Shown here: piece by piece, positions 44,901-52,898 of the stretch
How the letters are laid out: each line of letters opens with the position of its first letter
Position numbering within the stretch: position 1 is the stretch's first letter
From: Arcicella lustrica
GTDB taxonomy: Bacteria > Bacteroidota > Bacteroidia > Cytophagales > Spirosomataceae
NCBI RefSeq assembly: GCF_034930985.1
Contig: NZ_JAYGIM010000005.1
Span: 124,001 to 188,000 of the forward strand
Reading direction: 5' to 3'
Length of the DNA stretch: 64,000 nucleotides
Translations under genes and position numbers: made by a program
The notes under the pieces: model-generated
Database searches by the model: none
What the model saw: the letters and a program-made list of their open reading frames with translations, nothing else
What the model was told of the DNA's origin: nothing

Positions 44901-46628
44901 ACGGCTTATCAAACTTCCATAAACAGCGCTGAATGGGACATCAATAAAAAATTAATTACGATGAAAGGTGATGTAAAAACTACTACTTTTTCATCGATGG
45001 AACCAAGCCAAGAAGGTCTTTCTTTCAGCGGTTCTGAAGCTTTGTATAATATCGAAAAACAATCTTTGAATATCAATGGCGTGCCTTTTATTAGAACCGC
45101 TGATGCAAAAATATTTCCAGACAAAGGAGCAGTTTTTGTAAGTAAAGATGCTGAAATGAAAGATTTTCATCAAGCTAAAATCATCCTAGATACGGTGAAT
45201 ACTTATCATCGTTTGGTTAATGGAAATATTAAAATTCTATCAAAATCAAAGTTTGAAGGTGATGCTATTTATCGCTACGTAAACACAATTGGTGATACGT
45301 TAAATATCAAAATGGGAAGTTTCGATTTTAAAGAAACATTTCTTGATAATCGTAAAAAAACAAAAGGATACATTACGACTGCTAAAGCAAGTATTGAACA
45401 AAACAGTAAATTTTTCCTAACGCCTAAGTTATTGTTCCGTGGAGAAATTAGTATGGTTTCAACTGACAAGAATCTTACGTTAAATGGTTTTATTCGTCCA
45501 GATACAAAAAATAAAAGATATGATTCTAATTGGATTGCTTACAAAGGAAGTAGCCGTGATAGTGTAAGTATCGACGTTCAACCTACTTTGATGGGCGAGA
45601 CAAATACGCCATTATTTGCGGGACTTCATTTTAGAACGGCTTCGAGTGGCTTGTACACTACTTTTTTATCAAATAAAGAAGACGCAAAAGACGAAGACAT
45701 TTTTGTAGCAAAAGGGGCTTTCAGAGATATTCCGAAAACTTCTCGATTTGAAATTGGGGCCGACGACAAAACGCAGTCTTACGAAGCCAATCGTTATGTT
45801 TTTGATGATGCCAAAAAGACTTTAAAATTAGAAGGAGCTTTCAATTTCTTTAATCCAAATACTTTATTGCAAACATCTGGTTTTGCAGAAATGCGAATTG
45901 ACAGCGGGAAACACAAGTTCGACCAAATGTTAGTTCTAAATTTCCCAATGCCTACAGAAGTATTGAAAGCAATGGCTGATAAAATTGTTAAGGTAAATTT
46001 AGATTCACGTGATAATACAAGTGCTGATGAACCTGAAGACAAGGAGAATTTATTATCTAAAATTGCGAATATCATTGGTGGAAAAACGGTAGCACCATTT
46101 GAAAGACGATTGAAAAATGAGCATGTTCCGCTCTTTTCAATTTCTTCAAAATTCAATACTACGATGGTGATTTCTAAAGCTAATTTGCGGTATTCAGAAC
46201 AGCAATCTGCTTTTTATACCGTTGGAAAAATTGCCATTGCCAATATTGGCGGAACCGACATCAATGCTGAAATTGAAGGAATGTTAGAAATCAAGAAGAC
46301 AAATGAAGGTGATGAATTCTATTTGTATCTCGAACCTTCAGAAGATGTTTGGTACTTTATGGGCTATTTGAAAAACGAAATGGGTGTAATTTCTTCAGAT
46401 GGGGAATTCAACAATGCAGTTGCGGCAAAATCTAAAGGTGTTAAAAAAGGCAGTGGCAAAAATGCTTATGCTTTTCTTGGAGTAGGTGCCGAAGAGAAAA
46501 TCGCTTTTACCGAAAGATTTGTAGATAATTACAGAACCAGAGTTGAAAAAGGCAAAAAAGTAGTCAACAAAAAAGAGGAAAAACCAAAAGTAGAAAAGAA
46601 GAAAGAAGAAGTGAAAGAAGGTTTTTAA
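41922..46628 (+). CDS. very large secreted protein of unknown function
   Basis: 1568 residues from the ATG at 41922; a TTG at 41901 is less likely. A signal peptide ends at QAQ near residue 22. The rest is dominated by beta structure (many short alternating strands such as FRFRGRDLSFNYNEFSVKL) without recognised domains; an acidic-tryptophan stretch AWDEWDAPLP lies near residue 190. The last ~40 residues are Lys/Glu-rich. Probably a periplasmic or outer-membrane protein with repeated beta modules. First host gene after the island; single gene with its own terminator. Confidence 0.7.
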   Translation: MTIKRFYLTFGIILFYLSSQAQGLKLSEKPEEFLADVKNVLAASGNPQANAIAQNFDQNWNAGKIAETQKASLAKVASFMLKKGYKSPQFIPFFDAINLGLNSGVLTLSSFDNYLSTLQKSVETGDVKTTTRFIDLCRLFFKNNSLYFTNFNRLYAFNGAVNFKFNEQKTEIFKPEKTNTPTSATETPKKAAWDEWDAPLPSNNNTATAPQAEEPIVQFLNAGPSIEFNNINLAIVTANDSAIVQNTKAFLDIKDGNLIGNGGKFSWETVGVPEIFVNLDNYSMAIRNPKLLADIATLNYPQKLSNPIKGIFEFQSRKRVKNSLAIFPRFMSLQNDVTLKNSSDIDYTGGFTIVGTKISSASVQSKYATILVKKDGKTAFKVISKRFDISDSLITSPSAIFTGYFASQDSLYHPSVKLNYNRQLEYLRLNKVDDGGFRESSYSDSYHKLDITSDVMRWNLKDKKMDFMIVTAKNIVPALFESFDYFNPERFAKISANYSFNPLLVVSNFTKKNNLQSTTVSELARAYQKDASALKSVFLEMMQKGYFDYDPDVERLKISRKGLHYLAVYGAKKDYDNFLIPSFYASSAKDSTANASLDLNNNQLIIRGVKQFYLSDSLNVYMAPYDNIIKVNKDRNFGISGELKTGNFRFRGRDLSFNYNEFSVKLDKIDSITFIPQKELAKKGRTEIGGDLKYEAGVIYINKPDNKSGRQRMLNYPRLVVPTGVTAYFDHPWRLDGIYNKKIYFKVPSIDFDSLNVKDINFFGTFYSDGIFPPFKETLISMPDNTLGFSHKVPEGKYNLYNSKTFVKFTSNLLMDSKGLHTEGEINHLTAQIKAKEALFTADSVTANGTTGIINEGEVGKAYFTKVAINNFKLKWQPKVDSMLIETQKNTFDFYAGSSKLEGKLLVRQTGLFGFGKVKRQDSEISSNNFKFGKGVFTAELADLFVGNTMSAAKPALLGKKMNINFNIQTGLVNIKTPTNLKLEDSTSLYFPYTAYQTSINSAEWDINKKLITMKGDVKTTTFSSMEPSQEGLSFSGSEALYNIEKQSLNINGVPFIRTADAKIFPDKGAVFVSKDAEMKDFHQAKIILDTVNTYHRLVNGNIKILSKSKFEGDAIYRYVNTIGDTLNIKMGSFDFKETFLDNRKKTKGYITTAKASIEQNSKFFLTPKLLFRGEISMVSTDKNLTLNGFIRPDTKNKRYDSNWIAYKGSSRDSVSIDVQPTLMGETNTPLFAGLHFRTASSGLYTTFLSNKEDAKDEDIFVAKGAFRDIPKTSRFEIGADDKTQSYEANRYVFDDAKKTLKLEGAFNFFNPNTLLQTSGFAEMRIDSGKHKFDQMLVLNFPMPTEVLKAMADKIVKVNLDSRDNTSADEPEDKENLLSKIANIIGGKTVAPFERRLKNEHVPLFSISSKFNTTMVISKANLRYSEQQSAFYTVGKIAIANIGGTDINAEIEGMLEIKKTNEGDEFYLYLEPSEDVWYFMGYLKNEMGVISSDGEFNNAVAAKSKGVKKGSGKNAYAFLGVGAEEKIAFTERFVDNYRTRVEKGKKVVNKKEEKPKVEKKKEEVKEGF

Positions 46629-46635
46629 ACATACA

Positions 46636-46667
46636 AAAGCCCAACAAAATAAATTTTGTTGGGCTTT
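46636..46667 (+). terminator. rho-independent terminator
   Basis: 14-bp stem AAAGCCCAACAAAA / TTTTGTTGGGCTTT, loop TAAA, 8 bp after the large-gene stop. Confidence 0.85.
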
Positions 46668-46695
46668 ATCAATTTCGTCAGTGTGTTAGAAAATG

Positions 46696-46914
46696 CTAAG
46701 CTGATAGTCCTATCATTTTTCTACGAATTCTATTAAAACATTTCTCAATTACTTGCTTGTAGGTTTTACCAAATTTATCATAACACCATACTTGCAATTC
46801 TTTTACTTCATCAGATAATAAGGTCTTGATTGCTTTTTTTAATTCTTTCTCGAATAACTTTGCATCAAAACTAACTTTTTCCAATATAACTTTGACATAG
46901 TTTAAGGTAACCAT
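46696..46914 (-). CDS. small conserved hypothetical protein
   Basis: 72 residues from the ATG at 46914 (the frame extends to a TTG at 46956). Helical, basic; contains VWCYDKFGKTYKQVIEKCF. No domain recognised. Divergent from batD and convergent with the large secreted protein gene. Confidence 0.55.
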   Translation of the reverse strand: MVTLNYVKVILEKVSFDAKLFEKELKKAIKTLLSDEVKELQVWCYDKFGKTYKQVIEKCFNRIRRKMIGLSA

Positions 46915-47054
46915 AGCTTTTAAAGGATTTAATAAAGTAACAATATAAATCTCCAACCAAATTTATAATACAAATACCTGTAAATCAAGCATTTTACATA
47001 AAATAATTAATTGTTATTTTATATTATTCAGTATTAATTTTTTGAACGTTTATT

Positions 47055-48518
47055 TTGACAACGGTGAAACAAAAAAAATATTATATAATTATTTCAATAT
47101 TTTTTTATTTTTTAATAAGCTTTTATTCAAAGGCTCAAGACAGTGATGTATCGCTAATTTTAGGCGACAAGAGTATTTCTATGAATGAACCCTTCGTGGT
47201 GACAGTGGTTGTAAAATACATTGGCGAAGCTCAAGTACCTACTTGTAAGTTTCCTGATTTACCGAATTTCACAAAAAAGGGCTTCTCTCGTTCTACCACA
47301 CATTCGTATGTAAACGGACAAACAGTTTCAACTTGTAACATCACACAAAACTATTCTCCGCTAAAAATCGGCACTTTCAAAATTCCTTCTTTCAAAGTAA
47401 ATGTGAATGAACTCAATTTAAAATCAGAAGGATTTAGCGTGAAAGTAAGTAAAGTAATTTCAGATAAAACCAGTACTGAAAAAAAAGACATCGTTGATTC
47501 GAATGAAGATTTTACGGATTTTATAGAAGGAAATCAAGCCGAAATAGTTAGCTCTAAAAACGATGCTTTCCTAAGTTTGAGCACCAATAAATTCACTCTT
47601 TTTACTGGTGAAGGTTTTACGGTTACACTAGCATTTTATGTTGCCGAGAATAATCCAACAGAATTTGAATCTTACCAAAATGAAGTTCAAATTCCAGAAA
47701 TCACTAAAAAACTAAAACCTGAAAACTGCTGGGAAGAGAGTTTTGGTTTAACCGAAATGCAACAAGGACAATTAGTTCTGAATGGCAAATCTTACACTCA
47801 GTACAAATATTATCAGGCTACTTTTTACCCATTAAATAACAAGCCTATCGTTTTTCCTTCGGTCAGTTTAAAACTGATAAAATATACCCTTGGAAAAAAT
47901 GGTGAAAAAATACCTGAATTCACCACTTTTAAAACTAAGCCGTTTATCATCAAAACAAAGGATTTACCAAGCCATCCTTTAAAGCAAGAAGTATCTGTTG
48001 GAGATTTTTCATTGAAAGAGGTAATCAATAAAAACAGCATCAATACTGGGAAATCGGTTCAATATCGCATTCAAATTACGGGTGATGGCTACAACATTAA
48101 GCTACCAGAAATGAAAAATGATAGCCTTTTTGACTTTTTCCCTCCTGAAGTAAATTCAAGTTCATATCCAGAAAATGGAAAAGTTGTTAGTACAAAAATC
48201 TTTACTTTTCTAATTATTCCGAAACAGGCTGGTAACTTTGCACTCGGAAAGTATTTTAAATGGGTATTTTTCAATACAAAAACTGACAAATACGATACTT
48301 TACAATCAAAACTCCAACTAAAAGTAAGTGGAGCAACCATCAAAACTGCTGATACTCCTTTAACGGTAATTTCAGTTTATGATGGTTTGAAAGAAAAAGA
48401 TTCGTCAGAAATCCCCAATGACTTCAGTAAATTTTTGAAAGATGAAGCCAATATTCTGATTTCAATTATGCTGATAGGAATGGTTTATATTTTATTACCC
48501 AATAAAAAACGAAAATAA
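47055..48518 (+). CDS. batD: BatD-family protein
   Basis: 487 residues. Signal peptide or N-terminal helix (KYYIIISIFFYFLISFYSKAQ), several Ig-like beta domains (DKSISMNEPFVVTVVVKY, TGEGFTVTLAFY, INTGKSVQYRIQITG), and a C-terminal membrane helix (about 462-480). This is the BatD layout: periplasmic, part of the Bat aerotolerance operon in Bacteroidota. There is no ATG near the N-terminus; TTG at 47055 or GTG at 47064 must serve as start. No batA/B/C neighbours are present. Confidence 0.75.
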   Translation: MTTVKQKKYYIIISIFFYFLISFYSKAQDSDVSLILGDKSISMNEPFVVTVVVKYIGEAQVPTCKFPDLPNFTKKGFSRSTTHSYVNGQTVSTCNITQNYSPLKIGTFKIPSFKVNVNELNLKSEGFSVKVSKVISDKTSTEKKDIVDSNEDFTDFIEGNQAEIVSSKNDAFLSLSTNKFTLFTGEGFTVTLAFYVAENNPTEFESYQNEVQIPEITKKLKPENCWEESFGLTEMQQGQLVLNGKSYTQYKYYQATFYPLNNKPIVFPSVSLKLIKYTLGKNGEKIPEFTTFKTKPFIIKTKDLPSHPLKQEVSVGDFSLKEVINKNSINTGKSVQYRIQITGDGYNIKLPEMKNDSLFDFFPPEVNSSSYPENGKVVSTKIFTFLIIPKQAGNFALGKYFKWVFFNTKTDKYDTLQSKLQLKVSGATIKTADTPLTVISVYDGLKEKDSSEIPNDFSKFLKDEANILISIMLIGMVYILLPNKKRK

Positions 48519-48574
48519 GTAAGCGCAATCAAAAGAATGAAATAACATTTTTTGTTATTTCTCATACAACTCAA

Positions 48575-49687
48575 ATGAGCAGTACATACGGTAAATTATT
48601 CAAGATTAGTACATTTGGCGAGTCGCATGGCACAGCAGTTGGTGTAATTGTTGACGGCTGTCCGGCTGGCATTGACTTCGATTCATCTTTTATTCAAAGC
48701 GAATTAGATCGTCGCAAACCTGGGCAATCCAGAATTACCACACAACGCCGTGAAGCCGATGAATTTCAAGTACTTTCTGGAATTTTTGAAGGAAAAACAA
48801 CTGGTACACCAATCGCTATGATGGTTTTGAATGGCGACCAACGTTCAAAGGATTATTCACATATTGCCCAACAGTTTCGTCCTTCGCATGCTGATTATAC
48901 TTATACAGCAAAATATGGAAATCGTGATTATCGTGGTGGTGGACGTAGCTCTGCTCGTGAAACAGTAGCTAGAGTAGCGGCTGGAGCATTGGCAAAATTG
49001 ATATTAAAGCAAATCGGTGTCGATATTAAATCTTATGTTTCGCAAGTTGGTAAATTAAAATTATCAACACCCTATCAACAATTAGATTTGAATCTTGCCG
49101 AAGAAAATGCCGTTCGTTGCCCAGACCCAGCAGTAGCACAACAAATGTATGATTTGATTGATGAAACCCGTAAGAAAGGAGATTCAATCGGAGGCGTTGT
49201 TAATTGTGTAATTACTGGTACACCAGTTGGTTTAGGCGAACCTGTTTTCGATAAACTTCATGCCGAATTAGGAAAAGCGATGTTAAGTATCAATGCTGTA
49301 AAAGGTTTTGAATATGGAAGTGGCTTTGAAGGCGTTGAGATGTACGGTTCAGAACACAATGATGAAATGTTTTTGGATGAACACAATCGTGTAAAAACAA
49401 AAACCAATCATTCAGGTGGCGTACAAGGTGGAATTTCTAATGGTGAAGACATTTACTTTAGAGTTGCCTTTAAACCTGTAGCGACCATCATGCAAGACCA
49501 AGACAGCGTAGATGCTGAAGGAAATGCTGTTGTGGTTTCAGGAAAAGGACGCCACGACCCATGCGTTGTACCACGTGCAGTACCGATTGTAGAAGCTATG
49601 GCAGCCTTAGTATTAGTGGATTTTTATTTAAGAAACCGTGCAACTAGCAAAGTTGCTCAAGAAATTTCTTCTGATTTACCTTGGTAA
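48575..49687 (+). CDS. aroC: chorismate synthase
   Basis: 370 residues, full length. Signatures: GESHGTAVGVIVDGCPAG at the start, RPSHADYTY and GNRDYRGGGRSSARET in the middle, and SGGVQGGISNGEDI and GRHDPCVVPRAVPI near the C-terminus. Converts EPSP to chorismate using reduced FMN, the last step of the shikimate pathway. tadA follows after 3 bp, so probably cotranscribed. Confidence 0.96.
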   Translation: MSSTYGKLFKISTFGESHGTAVGVIVDGCPAGIDFDSSFIQSELDRRKPGQSRITTQRREADEFQVLSGIFEGKTTGTPIAMMVLNGDQRSKDYSHIAQQFRPSHADYTYTAKYGNRDYRGGGRSSARETVARVAAGALAKLILKQIGVDIKSYVSQVGKLKLSTPYQQLDLNLAEENAVRCPDPAVAQQMYDLIDETRKKGDSIGGVVNCVITGTPVGLGEPVFDKLHAELGKAMLSINAVKGFEYGSGFEGVEMYGSEHNDEMFLDEHNRVKTKTNHSGGVQGGISNGEDIYFRVAFKPVATIMQDQDSVDAEGNAVVVSGKGRHDPCVVPRAVPIVEAMAALVLVDFYLRNRATSKVAQEISSDLPW

Positions 49688-49690
49688 AAT

Positions 49691-50131
49691 ATGTTTTTTT
49701 CTGACGAATACTTTATGCAAATTGCCCTTCAGCAGGCCGCAATTGCCTTTGATGAAGGAGAAATTCCAGTAGGAGCAGTTATTGTATGTCAGAATCAAAT
49801 TATCGCTAAAGCATATAATCAAACTGAAAAACTCAATGATGTTACAGCACATGCTGAAATGTTAGCGATTACTTCGGCGGCTCAAACTTTGGGTTCAAAG
49901 TATTTAAAAGATTGTACTTTGTATGTTACTTTAGAACCTTGTGTAATGTGTGGCGGTGCAATTTTTTGGTCGCAATTAAATAGAATTGTTTGGGGAGCAT
50001 CGGATGAAAAAAGAGGTTTCAAAAGAGTAAATCCATCTATCATTCATCCCAAATCAATGGTTACATTTGGCGTTTTACAAGATGATTGTGAACAAATATT
50101 GAAGAGTTTTTTTAGTCAATTAAGAACTTAA
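49691..50131 (+). CDS. tadA: tRNA adenosine(34) deaminase TadA
   Basis: 146 residues. Zinc site HAEMLAI (His and catalytic Glu) and PCVMC (two Cys) at the spacing of TadA-type deaminases; CMP/dCMP deaminase fold. Deaminates A34 of tRNA-Arg(ACG) to inosine. The gene follows aroC by 3 bp. Confidence 0.9.
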   Translation: MFFSDEYFMQIALQQAAIAFDEGEIPVGAVIVCQNQIIAKAYNQTEKLNDVTAHAEMLAITSAAQTLGSKYLKDCTLYVTLEPCVMCGGAIFWSQLNRIVWGASDEKRGFKRVNPSIIHPKSMVTFGVLQDDCEQILKSFFSQLRT

Positions 50132-50219
50132 TTATCATTTTGATAGTTTTTGAAACAACATGAGTAGAGAATGTTCTCGAACTCCTTAACTATATAATTA
50201 ATAATAACTCCTTATAAAA

Positions 50220-50831
50220 ATGGCATTCGTATTAGACCCTTTACCTTATGCAAATGATGCTTTAGAGCCTCACTTTGATGCGTTGACGATGGAAATTCAC
50301 CATGACCGTCATCACAATACTTACGTTACTAACCTTAATGCTGCTGTAGCAGGTACAGAATTAGAAGGCAAATCTCTTGAAGAATTGGTTTCTGAAGTAA
50401 GTAAATACTCACCAGCAATTCGTAACAATGGTGGAGGACACTGGAATCATACCTTCTTCTGGAATATTCTTTCTCCAAACGGTGGCGGAGCTCCAGTAGG
50501 TACTTTAGCAGAAGCTATCACTGCTAAATTTGGTTCATTTGAAGCATTCAAAGACGAATTCAAGAAAGCTGGTTTAACAAGATTCGGTTCAGGTTGGGCT
50601 TGGTTAGTTGTTACTGCCGACGGTTCAATTGCTGTTTCTTCAACACCAAATCAAGATAATCCATTAATGGATATTGCTGATGTAAAAGGTACTCCTATCA
50701 TCGGTATTGATGTTTGGGAACACGCATATTATTTGAAATTCCAAAACAAACGTCCTGATTATATCGATTCATTCTGGAACTTGGTAGATTGGGCAGGTGC
50801 TGAAAGCCGTTTCCAAGCAGCTAAAGCTTAA
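50220..50831 (+). CDS. sodA: superoxide dismutase (Fe/Mn)
   Basis: 203 residues. Metal ligands seen: His in EIHHDRHHNTY, His in HWNHTFFW, Asp and His in DVWEHAYYLK. Length and the GSGWAWLV segment are typical. Cytoplasmic (no signal peptide). Metal cannot be decided from the motif. A strong perfect-stem terminator follows. Confidence 0.94.
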   Translation: MAFVLDPLPYANDALEPHFDALTMEIHHDRHHNTYVTNLNAAVAGTELEGKSLEELVSEVSKYSPAIRNNGGGHWNHTFFWNILSPNGGGAPVGTLAEAITAKFGSFEAFKDEFKKAGLTRFGSGWAWLVVTADGSIAVSSTPNQDNPLMDIADVKGTPIIGIDVWEHAYYLKFQNKRPDYIDSFWNLVDWAGAESRFQAAKA

Positions 50832-50844
50832 TAAGTTATAAAAT

Positions 50845-50888
50845 AATAGCAATTTTTTCGTGATATTTTCATTGAAAAAATTGCTATT
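50845..50888 (+). terminator. terminator after sod
   Basis: Perfect 15-bp stem (50845-50859 with 50874-50888). Its right arm overlaps the -33 element of the tRNA-His promoter. Confidence 0.8.
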
Positions 50889-50911
50889 TTAAAATTGACT
50901 CCCTACCTTTG
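50881..50911 (+). promoter_or_regulatory. promoter of tRNA-His
   Basis: TTG 50881-50883, 20-nt spacer, TACCTTTG 50904-50911. Confidence 0.75.
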
Positions 50912-50927
50912 CAGTCCATTACAACAC

Positions 50928-51002
50928 GGAGGTTGTAGCTCAGTTGGTTAGAGCATCGGTTTGTGGTTCCGAGGGTCGTGGGTTCGAGCCCCATCTTCCT
51001 CC
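50928..51002 (+). tRNA. tRNA-His (GTG)
   Basis: G-1 and C73 as in tRNA-His; anticodon loop TTGTGGT gives GTG. The acceptor stem GAGGTTG/CTTCCTC has U-U oppositions at pairs 5-68 and 6-67, and the anticodon stem has U31-U39, so the cloverleaf is weaker than usual. Confidence 0.88.
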
Positions 51003-51003
51003 C

Positions 51004-51036
51004 AAGGTCTTGTCAATACGACAAGACCTTTTTTTA
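51004..51036 (+). terminator. terminator after tRNA-His
   Basis: Stem AAGGTCTTGTC / GACAAGACCTT followed by TTTTT. Confidence 0.85.
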
Positions 51037-51058
51037 TTGCCTAATCTCACAACAAACC

Positions 51059-51742
51059 ATGAATTACATTCAGCTTAAAACATTAATCACGACACGTTAT
51101 CGGAAAACTACTTTTACGATACTTTCATTGATGTATATTGTTGGATTTATCGGTTTAAGAATTCCTTTAACTCAAGAATATTTTAAAGTATTATCTCCTT
51201 TTAACCTTTGGGCTTCATTAATTCTACTACTCCTTTTTCATCAAGATTTTCAACCTAAGTTTATTCTATTTGCTATTATTACTTTTCTAGTTGGTTTTTT
51301 TATAGAAGTAATTGGCGTGCATACGGGCATTGTCTTTGGCGAATATCAGTATGGACAAACCCTTGGCATCAAACTCTTTGAAGTACCCATTGTAATTGGC
51401 GCAAATTGGCTTATTCTGGTTTATTGTTCAGGAGTTATAGTTGAGCACTTCTTTCAAAACTTAAAATCAAGTATTTCTGGAAAAATCATTTTATCAATTA
51501 TTGCAGCCTGTTTGATGGTTGGCTTAGATTTGTTGATTGAACCTGTTGCAATTCGTTTAGATTTTTGGCAATGGTCATTCAACAAAATCCCAGTACAAAA
51601 CTACCTTGGTTGGTTGGTGGTTTCTTTGGTTTTACAATTCTATTTTATCAACAGTAAATTCCTAAAAAACAACTTATTAGCACCACTTTTATTTTGTTTA
51701 CAATTATTGTTTTTTCTTCTCCATACACTTCTCCCAGCTTAG
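51059..51742 (+). CDS. carotenoid biosynthesis protein (CruF/DUF422-like)
   Basis: 227 residues from the ATG at 51059; the frame runs upstream through the tRNA-His, which is not coding. Seven or so membrane helices, with loop motifs GVHTGIVFGEYQYG and the acidic LDLLIEPVAIRLDFW characteristic of the CruF-type 1',2'-hydratase family. Adds water to the psi-end of carotenoids. The downstream MerR/B12-like regulator may control it. Confidence 0.8.
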   Translation: MNYIQLKTLITTRYRKTTFTILSLMYIVGFIGLRIPLTQEYFKVLSPFNLWASLILLLLFHQDFQPKFILFAIITFLVGFFIEVIGVHTGIVFGEYQYGQTLGIKLFEVPIVIGANWLILVYCSGVIVEHFFQNLKSSISGKIILSIIAACLMVGLDLLIEPVAIRLDFWQWSFNKIPVQNYLGWLVVSLVLQFYFINSKFLKNNLLAPLLFCLQLLFFLLHTLLPA

Positions 51743-51980
51743 GCTACTTGAATATTATTGTATAATTTTGTAAACTTTTCTTTAAACAAGATGTTTATTC
51801 TTTATCCCTAAGTGTACAAGTATTTACACATGGCAATTCGATTGCGTTACATCATTTTATTCAATTGAAAACTTTAGTAAAAGTGATTTTATAAAACTCA
51901 ATATTTTAATATCAGAGTTGAACAAATCTTTGATTTGAATTTCGATTGTAGAAAATCATTAAACCCTTCGACCCAAAAAC

Positions 51981-52859
51981 ATGAGCAATTATTCTATTAA
52001 AGACCTTGAGCAATTATCTGGTATCAAGGCTCATACCCTCCGAATTTGGGAGCAACGTTATGAAATTTTAAAACCAGATAGAACAGATACTAATATACGT
52101 ACTTACGATGATAAAGACCTTAAATTGGTTTTAAACATTGCTCTGCTTAAAGAACATGGTTATAAAATCTCGGAGATTTCAAAAATGAGTTCCGATGAAA
52201 TGTCAAAAGAAGTAATGTTGATTTCGGAAAAGCAATTAAGTTATCCAGAACAAATTCATGCTTTGACGATATCGATGTTAGATTTAGATGAAGAAAGGTT
52301 TGAAAAAATTGTAAGTACCAATACGCTTCAATTTGGCTTTGAAAATATGATGACTAATATCATCTTTCCTTTTCTAAGTAGAATTGGCACTTTATGGATT
52401 ACTGGTTCAGTTGGACCTGCTCAAGAACATTTTATTTCAAATTTAATCCGTCAAAAGCTTATTGTAGCTATAGATGGTCAATTGCCTTCACTCAGACCGG
52501 GTGCAAAAAAATATATGCTGTATTTGCCCGAAGGCGAAATGCACGAAATTAGTTTATTATTTGGAAATTATATTATCCGTTCACGTCAGAACAAAGTAAT
52601 TTATTTAGGACAAAGTTTGCCTTTTAGTGAGCTAATTTTTGCACATAAAGTACACAAACCTGATTATCTTTTTAGTGTGATAACATCCGTACCTGGGCAA
52701 GATGAAGTACAAAAGTATGTGTATCGCTTAGCGAAGGAATTTCCTGATTCAAAAATATTATTATCAGGTTATCAAGTGGTAGGACAAGACATTGACTGTC
52801 CTGATAATGTAGAAATTATAACTCAGATTAAATATTTAATGGATATTGCTTTAGAATAG
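51981..52859 (+). CDS. MerR-family regulator with B12-binding-like domain
   Basis: 292 residues. N-terminal MerR HTH (YSIKDLEQLSGIKAHTLRIWEQRY, RTYDDKDL), a helical bundle, and a C-terminal cobalamin-binding-like domain. The B12 lower-ligand motif appears as EGEMHEIS, where CarH/LitR have ExH..G; the Gly is replaced by Ser. Location beside a carotenoid gene recalls light/B12 regulation of carotenogenesis (CarH), but binding of B12 is not proven. Confidence 0.8.
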   Translation: MSNYSIKDLEQLSGIKAHTLRIWEQRYEILKPDRTDTNIRTYDDKDLKLVLNIALLKEHGYKISEISKMSSDEMSKEVMLISEKQLSYPEQIHALTISMLDLDEERFEKIVSTNTLQFGFENMMTNIIFPFLSRIGTLWITGSVGPAQEHFISNLIRQKLIVAIDGQLPSLRPGAKKYMLYLPEGEMHEISLLFGNYIIRSRQNKVIYLGQSLPFSELIFAHKVHKPDYLFSVITSVPGQDEVQKYVYRLAKEFPDSKILLSGYQVVGQDIDCPDNVEIITQIKYLMDIALE

Positions 52860-52889
52860 GAAGAATATAAAAACGATACTCTTCCTATT
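52855..52889. terminator. bidirectional terminator
   Basis: AATAGGAAGA-type arms either side of a short loop, between convergent regulator and manC. Confidence 0.65.
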
Positions 52890-52898
52890 CAGAATATT

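Noticed and set aside
50963..51058. Upstream extension of the carotenoid gene
   Set aside because: It would translate the tRNA-His and its terminator; the ATG at 51059 opens a normal family N-terminus.
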